Origin: an uncultured Oxalobacter sp.
Lineage (GTDB): Bacteria > Pseudomonadota > Gammaproteobacteria > Burkholderiales > Burkholderiaceae_D
NCBI GenBank assembly: GCA_934401755.1
Contig: CAKRSU010000045.1
Coordinates: forward strand, 1-6,970
DNA length: 6,970 nucleotides
Reading direction: 5' to 3'
Under the pieces are notes generated by a model. The model worked only from the letters and a program-made list of their open reading frames with translations. It had not been told where the DNA came from and made no database searches. Below, in pieces: positions 1-6,970 of this stretch (position 1 is the first letter of the stretch; each line of letters starts with the position of its first letter). The position numbers were made by a program, and so were the translations under genes.

Positions 1-87
1 GCGAGTGGGAAAACGAGTAAAAAATCCTTTGATATTACGATTTTTTGAATTTGTTTAAAATAAACAAAAAAAATCAGAAAAACACAA
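1..87. other. AT-rich upstream intergenic DNA, no gene recognised
   Basis: This stretch is very AT-rich and holds no gene I can recognise. Two short open frames enter from the left edge and stop at 46-48 and 56-58; either could be the tail of an upstream gene, but neither is identifiable. AAAAAATC (19-26) can pair with GATTTTTT (39-46) around a 12-base loop, which might be a weak AT-only terminator for an upstream gene. A small palindrome, GTTTA-AAA-TAAAC, lies at 53-65. Neither structure is strong. Confidence 0.4.
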
Positions 88-101
88 AGAAAGGGTTTAC
101 A
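87..101 (+). promoter_or_regulatory. Possible CcpA catabolite-responsive element (cre)
   Basis: The 15 bases fit the cre consensus WTGNAANCGNWNNCW at 13 positions. The two mismatches are A for the conserved T at 88 and G for C in the central CG at 94. The site ends in TTTACA and overlaps the -35 box, where bound CcpA would repress. Carbon-catabolite repression is expected for a PTS sugar operon, but the core mismatch makes the call tentative. Confidence 0.42.
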
Positions 102-124
102 AAGTTAAAATTGTTTGTTATATT
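96..124 (+). promoter_or_regulatory. Likely sigma-A promoter of the PTS/glycosidase operon
   Basis: A -35 box TTTACA (96-101) and a -10 box TATATT (119-124) are separated by 17 bp, close to the TTGACA-17-TATAAT ideal. TATTAT at 121-126 is an alternative -10 with 19-bp spacing. Transcription would start near 131, leaving about 120 nt of untranslated leader that holds the antiterminator and terminator structures. No other promoter is evident before the terminator at 6385, so this one probably serves all five genes. Confidence 0.7.
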
Positions 125-147
125 ATAACCGTAGAAATTAATAGAGT

Positions 148-176
148 GAATTGTAACTAAGACTTTAGGCAAGACC
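148..176 (+). promoter_or_regulatory. Ribonucleic antiterminator (RAT) site for a BglG/LicT-type regulator
   Basis: The 29-nt segment carries the hallmark RAT blocks in the right order and spacing: ATTGT at 150-154, ACT at 156-158, then AGGCAAGACC at 167-176. It closely resembles the sac/bgl/lic-type RATs of Bacillus and lactic acid bacteria; the second base is A where G is usual. Its 3' end (171-176) is also the start of the terminator 5' arm, so the two folds exclude each other. The regulator's own gene follows directly, implying autoregulation: the bound antiterminator stabilises the RAT hairpin and lets transcription continue into all five genes. Confidence 0.85.
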
Positions 177-225
177 GCAATTGACCTAGAAGGGAGGATT
201 TTAGTTTGTTTGTGGTTTTTTATTT
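171..225 (+). terminator. Leader intrinsic terminator overlapping the RAT
   Basis: AAGACCGCAA (171-180) pairs with TTGTGGTTTT (210-219) over ten positions, including two G-U pairs. The 3' arm runs into a T-rich tract (216-225, interrupted by one A). The loop of about 29 nt contains a GGGAGG sequence at 192-197. Six bases are shared with the RAT, the standard antitermination design: without active regulator this hairpin stops transcription before the first gene. Confidence 0.8.
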
Positions 226-252
226 GTCTAGGAACCACGTGAGGAGAGTAGA

Positions 253-2500
<2,248 letters not shown>

Positions 2501-2505
2501 TGGAT

Positions 2506-2510
2506 GAGGA
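2506..2510 (+). promoter_or_regulatory. Ribosome binding site that decides the EIIC start
   Basis: GAGGA lies five bases before the ATG at 2516. The earlier in-frame ATG at 2504 overlaps this motif and has only a weak TAGTGG upstream. The downstream start is therefore preferred and removes four residues (MRNF) from the longest reading. Confidence 0.65.
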
Positions 2511-2515
2511 ATTTT

Positions 2516-3814
2516 ATGTTTAATCAATTCATTAATAAATTGCAAAAAATTGCAAACCCAATTGCTAACAAACTGAATAGCACCAAAGAATTCGTTGCTA
2601 TTCGTGACGGTATGATTGCCACTACACCCGTAACAATCGTTGGTGCAGTCGGAATCTTGATGGCCAATCTCCCATTCTTGGATAAGTTTGCACCAGATGT
2701 CAATACCTTTTTGGTGAATTTTTTCTCTCAACTGGGAACCATTTCTATCGGAATGTTGACCGTTACCATCTTAATTGCTGTTGCCAATTCCTATAGTGAA
2801 CAATTAAAGATTAATAAGTTATATGGGATTATTGTAAGCTTCTTGTCTTTCCTTGTGATTTCAAACTTTTCTTTTAAAGGGGCCGGTGAAGTCGGTGGAA
2901 AGGCTGTTGAAAAACTTTCTGTAGCCAATGTCATTCCAACTGCGCTCTTTAGTGCACAAGGAATCTTCCCAGCCTTAATCACTACAATTATCGCTCTCAA
3001 AATTTATCATTACTTTATTAAACGAGATATCACTATCAAGTTACCAGATGCCATTCCTGAAAATGTTACCAAGAGTTTCACATCCATTATTCCAATGTTT
3101 GTCGTATTATTGTTCTTCTTGGTCGTTCGATTCGGCTTCTCTCTAACTCCATATGGATACTTCTCTGACTTTATGTATCAAGTGTTTACCCAACCATTAC
3201 TTGCTTTGGGTGACAGTATTTGGGCAATTGCCATCTTCATCCTGATCCAACAATTACTCTGGTTTTTCGGTATCCATGGTGGCAATGTTGTCGGAGTTGT
3301 TTGGAGACCTATTCTATTGACTATGATGGCTGCAAACTTGGATGCCTATAACGCAGGACATGCACTTCCTTATATCGTTTCCCTTACTTTCTGGGAAGTC
3401 TACTCTGGTGTCTTCAACTTTGCAATTCCATTGACATTAATTTTTGGATGTAAATCAGAACGTGCGAAATCTATGGGTAAATTCTCTTGGATCCCATCTA
3501 TCTTCTTGGTACATGAACCATTCATGTATGGACTTCCGGTCGTTATGAACGTATACTTGTTTATTCCATTCATCTTCGTATACCTCCTTCAATTCTTCTT
3601 GGTTTACGGTCTTGCTGTATTACATATTGCACCAATTCCTGTTGTCCCAGTTCCTTGGACCACACCAATTATCTTGAGCGGATTTATTTCAACTAACTTC
3701 AATATCATGGGATCACTTATTCAAATCTTGTTGATCGTTGTTGGATTCTTCGGATATTTACCTTTCGTCAAAGCAATGGATAAACAATTCTTAAAAGAAG
3801 AACAAGGTTTATAA
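2516..3814 (+). CDS. PTS lactose/cellobiose-family transporter subunit EIIC
   Basis: An integral membrane permease of about 432 residues (436 from the ATG at 2504), the usual length for CelB/ChbC-type EIIC. It moves the sugar across the membrane while EIIB phosphorylates it. The N-terminus has the family signature VAIRDGMIATTPVTIVG, and about ten hydrophobic segments follow. Two loop motifs match the sugar-binding and phosphotransfer site described for ChbC: FGIHGGN with H254, and HEPFMYGLP with E334 (432-residue numbering). It is a stand-alone EIIC; classical LacE instead fuses EIIC to EIIB. The cognate EIIB is probably the gene at 6053, separated from it by the GH95 gene. The gene starts within a few bases of the lacG stop, implying one transcript. 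The substrate cannot be read from sequence; the neighbours suggest a beta-galactoside, perhaps fucosylated. Confidence 0.9.
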   Translation: MFNQFINKLQKIANPIANKLNSTKEFVAIRDGMIATTPVTIVGAVGILMANLPFLDKFAPDVNTFLVNFFSQLGTISIGMLTVTILIAVANSYSEQLKINKLYGIIVSFLSFLVISNFSFKGAGEVGGKAVEKLSVANVIPTALFSAQGIFPALITTIIALKIYHYFIKRDITIKLPDAIPENVTKSFTSIIPMFVVLLFFLVVRFGFSLTPYGYFSDFMYQVFTQPLLALGDSIWAIAIFILIQQLLWFFGIHGGNVVGVVWRPILLTMMAANLDAYNAGHALPYIVSLTFWEVYSGVFNFAIPLTLIFGCKSERAKSMGKFSWIPSIFLVHEPFMYGLPVVMNVYLFIPFIFVYLLQFFLVYGLAVLHIAPIPVVPVPWTTPIILSGFISTNFNIMGSLIQILLIVVGFFGYLPFVKAMDKQFLKEEQGL

Positions 3815-3818
3815 GGTT

Positions 3819-6032
3819 ATGACAAAGATTATTTTTAAAAAGCCGGCTAATTCATGGGAAGACGCTTCTCCCTTGGGAAATGGTTTTCTAGGGGCAATGG
3901 TTTTAGGAAACCCCAACCATGACGTCCTCTACATGAATGAAGATTCATTGTATTCTGGCTGGAAAATTGATCGTTTAAATAAACATACTATCGATGCCAT
4001 CGCTCCTATCAGAGAAGCCTTACAACAGCAAGAAATTGAGAAGGCCCATCTCTTGGCAAGACGATATCTATTTGCAAAATCACCTCACCCAAGGCACTAC
4101 GAGCCACTGGGTCAGGTTCATATTGAGGCTATCCATCCACTAGATTATTCCAACTATTCAAAAGAATTGACATTGGATGACGGTACTTGCTCTATCTCAT
4201 ACACCCATTTGAAGCAAGAAGAAAGTCGGACCTGCTTCATTTCCTATCCTGCAAATGAATTATTCTATCAGATAGAAGGAAGCGATCTCAATCTTGAACT
4301 TTACTTGATGAGACGGAGCCCAACCAGTGGACAAAGTGAATCTTATTTGGATGAGCTGGAACTGATTGATGATACGCTAGTGCTTTCAGGATACAACGGC
4401 AATAAAACTCAGGGTATTGAGTTTGCAATGGGATTGAATGTTCATTCCTGTGACGGAGTAGTCGAATATTATGATTCTCGAATTGTCATCAAGCATGCAA
4501 CAAAATTGGTTATCGGAGTAACTGGACGCACAAGCATTCGATCAGAAAATCCACGGCAATGGTGCCTGGACCAGCTGAGTGCCTCTAAGAAGGTTACATA
4601 CGATATCTTAAAGACTGAGCATATAACTGATTTCAGCCAGCTGTTTAACCGTTCGACATTAAACCTAAATGAAGCAAAAGATACGGTCGTCCTACCGGAT
4701 GCATTAAACGATGCTAAAGAAGGAAATGTAACACCATCTCTTAGCTTAGCTTACTTTAACTTTGGGAAATATTTACTGATCTCATCAAGCAGAAAAGGTA
4801 GTTTCCCAGCTAACCTACAAGGAATTTGGAGCAAGGACTTTACTCCTCCTTGGGGTAGTCGCTACACCATTAACATCAATACCCAGATGAATTATTGGTT
4901 TTGTGAAAAGCTTGGCCTTTCCGAGTTACATTTCCCGCTCTTTGACTTTTTAAAGAATAGTCTTCCTAATGGGAAAAAGGTTGCAAAATCCATGTATGGC
5001 GCTGATGGAGCCGTACTTCATCACAACACAGATATTTTCGGTGATGCTGCGCCTTCTGATTTCTACATGCCTGCAACGATTTGGCCGATGGGTGGCATCT
5101 GGCTTTCTCTCGATATTATCGAACATTTCGAGTACAGTCTTGATGATCAATTCCTTTCAGAATACAGTGAGGTATTGCTGGAAAATTGGAAGTTCTTAAA
5201 CTCTTATTTATTTGAATACAACGGTACACTCAATACAGGGCCTTCGGTTTCACCTGAAAATACCTATATTACAAACGATGGTCAAGCTGGTCAACTCTGT
5301 ATTAGTCCAACCATGGATATTCAAATTATCAGAGACTTCCTCACCAGGTTTGGCTACTTACCAGACTCCATTATCCCATCAGAAATCAAGGAAAGAAATC
5401 AATACATTTTGAACCATCTTCCTGCTACAAAGATCAACTCTGAAGGATGTATCATGGAGTGGCAAACGGATTATCAAGAATCCGAACCAGGCCATAGACA
5501 CATTTCTCATCTATTTGGTTTATTCCCAGGAAATGAAATCAACGAATTAAAAAATCCAGAGCTCTTTCAAGCAAGTTTAAATACTCTTGAGAGAAGACTA
5601 GCTAACGGTGGAGGTCATACCGGCTGGAGTTGTGCTTGGATTATCAACTTCTTTGCTCGGTTAAACCGTCCTACTGAAGCATTCAATAATTTTGAAAAGT
5701 TACTGGTCAAATCTACTTTAGATAATTTATTAGACAATCACCCACCATTTCAAATTGATGGGAACTTTGGGGCTGTCAACGGTATCCTAGAAATGATTGT
5801 CCATGATTTTGGGACTACAATTCATTTGCTTCCTGCCCTACCGAAAGCTTTCGAAACAGGATCACTCAAAGGGTATCAAACAAAATCTGGTTTAACCTTA
5901 GATATTTACTGGGAAAACTCAACAGTCACCAAACTAAGCATCTCTGCTGAGAGAAATACTACAGTTACTATCAACTGGAATAATACCAGTAAAGAATTTT
6001 CGTTTAAAGAAAATAATTTATATTCACTATAA
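3819..6032 (+). CDS. GH95-family glycosidase, probable cytoplasmic alpha-L-fucosidase
   Basis: A 737-residue protein spanning a complete GH95 core: N-terminal beta-domain with PLGNGFLGAMVLG (18-30) and MNEDSLYSG (39-47), a helical linker, a catalytic (alpha/alpha)6 barrel from about 305, and a short C-terminal beta region. GH95 enzymes invert, mostly releasing terminal alpha-1,2-L-fucose. Comparing with Bifidobacterium AfcA from memory, N352 and N354 (NIN in TININTQMNYW) match its catalytic asparagine pair, E480 (SPEN) its general acid, and D648 (QIDGNFG) its activating aspartate, so it looks catalytically intact. T350 stands where AfcA has histidine, as reported for an alpha-L-galactosidase of the family. 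There is no signal peptide, transmembrane segment or anchor, so it should act inside the cell on PTS-imported sugar. It begins four bases after the EIIC stop with only a weak AAGG, suggesting translational coupling. GH95 membership is firm; substrate is inferred. Confidence 0.88.
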   Translation: MTKIIFKKPANSWEDASPLGNGFLGAMVLGNPNHDVLYMNEDSLYSGWKIDRLNKHTIDAIAPIREALQQQEIEKAHLLARRYLFAKSPHPRHYEPLGQVHIEAIHPLDYSNYSKELTLDDGTCSISYTHLKQEESRTCFISYPANELFYQIEGSDLNLELYLMRRSPTSGQSESYLDELELIDDTLVLSGYNGNKTQGIEFAMGLNVHSCDGVVEYYDSRIVIKHATKLVIGVTGRTSIRSENPRQWCLDQLSASKKVTYDILKTEHITDFSQLFNRSTLNLNEAKDTVVLPDALNDAKEGNVTPSLSLAYFNFGKYLLISSSRKGSFPANLQGIWSKDFTPPWGSRYTININTQMNYWFCEKLGLSELHFPLFDFLKNSLPNGKKVAKSMYGADGAVLHHNTDIFGDAAPSDFYMPATIWPMGGIWLSLDIIEHFEYSLDDQFLSEYSEVLLENWKFLNSYLFEYNGTLNTGPSVSPENTYITNDGQAGQLCISPTMDIQIIRDFLTRFGYLPDSIIPSEIKERNQYILNHLPATKINSEGCIMEWQTDYQESEPGHRHISHLFGLFPGNEINELKNPELFQASLNTLERRLANGGGHTGWSCAWIINFFARLNRPTEAFNNFEKLLVKSTLDNLLDNHPPFQIDGNFGAVNGILEMIVHDFGTTIHLLPALPKAFETGSLKGYQTKSGLTLDIYWENSTVTKLSISAERNTTVTINWNNTSKEFSFKENNLYSL

Positions 6033-6052
6033 CAGAAAGAAGGATTTCTATC

Positions 6053-6367
6053 ATGACAAAAACAATTGTATTAGCATGTTCAGCTGGAATGAGTACTAGT
6101 ATGCTGGTTACTAAATTACGCAAATCAGCAGAAACAAAAGGATATGATTATCACATTTATGCAGTTCCAACAAGTGAATTACCTGAAGAACTTGCTAAAG
6201 AAGATATTAGCGGTATTTTCTTAGGCCCTCAAGTAGCTTTCCAAAAAGATACAATCTTGGACCTTGTAAAAGGTAAAAATATCCATGTTGAAGTCATTAA
6301 TATGATGGACTACGGTACAATGAATGCCGATAAAATCATTGAACAAATTAAATCAGTGGTCGAATAA
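6053..6367 (+). CDS. PTS lactose/cellobiose-family EIIB subunit
   Basis: A 104-residue cytoplasmic phosphocarrier of typical EIIB-Lac/Cel length. It takes phosphate from EIIA onto a cysteine and passes it to the sugar held by EIIC. The N-terminal IVLACSAGMSTSMLV is the family P-loop-like signature, with C9 the phosphorylated residue; LGPQVAF (57-63) is another family motif. The start is supported by AGGA at 6041-6044, eight bases upstream and 20 bases after the GH95 stop. It is the last gene before a strong terminator. EIIB separated from its EIIC by a glycosidase gene is an unusual order, but no other EIIB is present and the families match. In antiterminator systems EIIB is also the component linked to negative phosphorylation of the regulator, so it may tell LacT whether sugar is arriving. 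Confidence 0.93.
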   Translation: MTKTIVLACSAGMSTSMLVTKLRKSAETKGYDYHIYAVPTSELPEELAKEDISGIFLGPQVAFQKDTILDLVKGKNIHVEVINMMDYGTMNADKIIEQIKSVVE

Positions 6368-6384
6368 AATAACCACAAAAAGTT

Positions 6385-6436
6385 AATCAGCTACAGGATC
6401 AGTGATAATGCTATTGATCTTGTGGCTGATTTTTTG
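6385..6436 (+). terminator. Intrinsic terminator ending the operon
   Basis: A 17-base arm at 6385-6401 (AATCAGCTACAGGATCA) pairs with 6415-6431 with only two G-U pairs and no mismatch, around a 13-base loop. A run of T (6430-6435) follows immediately. It begins 18 bases after the EIIB stop. On the opposite strand the arm is followed by a few bases and then TTTTT, so it might work weakly in both directions. Confidence 0.92.
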
Positions 6437-6473
6437 GTCTCTTTATAAACTGTAGTGGGTGGCAAAGTTAAGT

Positions 6474-6492
6474 GTAAGCGCCCAATAACAAG
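6474..6492 (+). repeat. IS66 left terminal inverted repeat
   Basis: The sequence GTAAGCGCCCAATAACAAG matches the remembered IS66-family end, with its invariant GTAAGCG start. The exact inner boundary is uncertain because the partner repeat is outside the window. Confidence 0.75.
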
Positions 6493-6505
6493 GTACCTAT
6501 CCTCT

Positions 6506-6550
6506 TTCCAGTAATTCAGCTATACTGTAGAAAATAAGAATACTGGGGAA
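6506..6550 (+). other. Hairpin covering the orf1 ribosome site inside the IS66 element
   Basis: TTCCAGTAATTC (6506-6517) pairs with GAATACTGGGG (6538-6548), with one bulged A and two G-U pairs at the base; the loop is 20 nt. The 3' arm includes GGGGA, the only plausible ribosome site for the ATG at 6558. The fold could restrain translation of orf1, for example in transcripts entering from outside. The fold is visible in the sequence; the function is inference. Confidence 0.4.
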
Positions 6551-6557
6551 TACCTGA

Positions 6558-6738
6558 ATGACCAAACAACCTATTGTTCCTTTGGAACAACTACCCATTT
6601 CTCGAAAATTTGAGAAAAAGCAAAGAACGCTCTTATCTTTCGTTGTAAAGTGAGAGAGCTTGATCTCTCTTTTACTCCGCTATCTCATCTGAACAAGCTA
6701 TCGCTATCTTAGATAAGGTACTGTCCTATGACCATTAA
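6558..6738 (+). pseudogene. Broken IS66 orf1 (tnpA-like accessory gene)
   Basis: The ATG at 6558 opens a frame that stops after only 31 codons (MTKQPIVPLEQLP... stop at 6651-6653). Protein-like sequence then continues in other frames: ENLRKSKERSYLSL in a second frame around 6598-6642, CKVRELDL in a third around 6644-6667, then LFYSAISSEQAIAILDKVL ending in SYDH with TAA at 6736-6738. That last stop overlaps the tnpB start at 6728, as expected for coupled IS66 orf1/orf2 genes. Several indels would be needed to explain this, so the gene appears inactivated. The orf1 assignment rests on position and overlap, since short streptococcal orf1 proteins are poorly conserved. Confidence 0.5.
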
Positions 6739-6970
6739 CTTAAGTGATTTAGGCCAGGTCTATCTGATTTGTGGAAAAACAGATATGAGACAGGGCATTG
6801 ATTCGCTCGCTTATCTTATTAAAAGTCAATTTGACCTAGATCCCTTCTCAGGTCAGGTGTTCCTCTTTTGTGGGGGGCGGAAGCATCGCTTTAAAGCTCT
6901 TTATTGGGATGGTCAAGGATTCTGGCTCCTCTACAAGCGTTTTGAAAATGGAAAACTCACTTGGTTAAAC
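6728..6970 (+). CDS. tnpB: IS66 accessory protein TnpB (orf2), 3' end cut by window edge
   Basis: An open frame of 81 codons with no stop reaches the window edge; full-length family members are about 115-120 residues. The sequence is a clear IS66 Orf2/TnpB: VYLICGKTDMRQGIDSLAYLI near residues 11-31, FSGQVFLFCGGRKHRFKALYWDG around 41-63, then FWLLYKRFENGKLTW. TnpB is an accessory protein needed for IS66 transposition together with TnpA and the DDE transposase TnpC; its biochemical role is unknown. The start ATG follows AAGG (6715-6718) with a nine-base spacer and overlaps the presumed orf1 terminus. The visible part is intact. Confidence 0.93.
   Translation, partial: MTINLSDLGQVYLICGKTDMRQGIDSLAYLIKSQFDLDPFSGQVFLFCGGRKHRFKALYWDGQGFWLLYKRFENGKLTWLN

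Larger units (their letters stand above)
6474..6970 (+). mobile_element. IS66-family insertion sequence, left part, runs off the window
   Basis: The element begins with GTAAGCG, the characteristic IS66 terminus, 38 bases after the operon terminator, and contains the tnpA-like (orf1) region and tnpB in the usual order. The large tnpC transposase gene and the right inverted repeat would lie beyond 6970. IS66 elements make 8-bp target duplications; the candidate left copy is AGTTAAGT (6466-6473), which cannot be confirmed without the other end. The first orf is disrupted, so the copy is probably defective unless helped in trans. Confidence 0.85.

Noticed and set aside
1..58. Possible tail of an upstream gene in two frames
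   Set aside because: Only 15 and 18 codons are visible and neither matches anything I recognise.
3819..3900. Signal peptide on the GH95 enzyme, as in secreted fucosidases
   Set aside because: The N-terminus (MTKIIFKKPANSWEDASPLG) has no hydrophobic core or cleavage site and enters the GH95 domain directly.
4969..5412. Short plus-strand frames inside the GH95 gene
   Set aside because: Out-of-frame shadows of an intact 737-codon gene, without their own ribosome sites or motifs.
6521..6526. TATACT as a -10 box for the IS66 element
   Set aside because: No acceptable -35 hexamer 16-18 bp upstream and no extended TG motif.

Overview
The window looks like Firmicute DNA, most likely Streptococcus or a close relative. 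It has AT-rich intergenic DNA, strong AAGGAGG-type ribosome sites and tight co-directional gene packing. The regulator and GH1 enzyme closely resemble lactic-acid-bacterial LacT and LacG, and an IS66-type element of the kind seen in streptococci lies at the right edge. The species assignment is inferred from remembered family resemblance, not from a search.

Layout, all on the + strand. Positions 1-252 form a regulatory leader: an AT-rich stretch, a possible CcpA cre site overlapping the -35, a promoter, a RAT-type antiterminator RNA site, and an overlapping intrinsic terminator. An operon follows: a BglG/LicT/LacT-family antiterminator (253-1089), a LacG-type 6-phospho-beta-galactosidase (1100-2500), a cellobiose/lactose-family PTS EIIC (preferred start 2516, ending 3814), a cytoplasmic GH95 alpha-L-fucosidase-family enzyme (3819-6032), and a stand-alone PTS EIIB (6053-6367). 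A strong intrinsic terminator closes the operon at 6385-6436. At 6474 the left end of an IS66-family element begins and runs off the window; it holds a broken first orf and an intact but edge-truncated tnpB.

How the genes may work together: EIIC and EIIB, with an EIIA not encoded here, would import and phosphorylate a sugar. The antiterminator would sense PTS flux and let transcription pass the leader terminator. GH95 and LacG would then dismantle the phosphorylated sugar in the cytoplasm. The pairing suggests an alpha-1,2-fucosylated beta-galactoside such as 2'-fucosyllactose or an H-type disaccharide or trisaccharide. A fucose on O2 of galactose should block LacG, so GH95 would act first, giving lactose-6-phosphate or a similar compound for LacG. 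This phospho-fucosyl-oligosaccharide route is the most interesting hypothesis here. It is inference from gene content. EIIA, a tagatose-6-phosphate pathway and fucose catabolism are all absent from the window.
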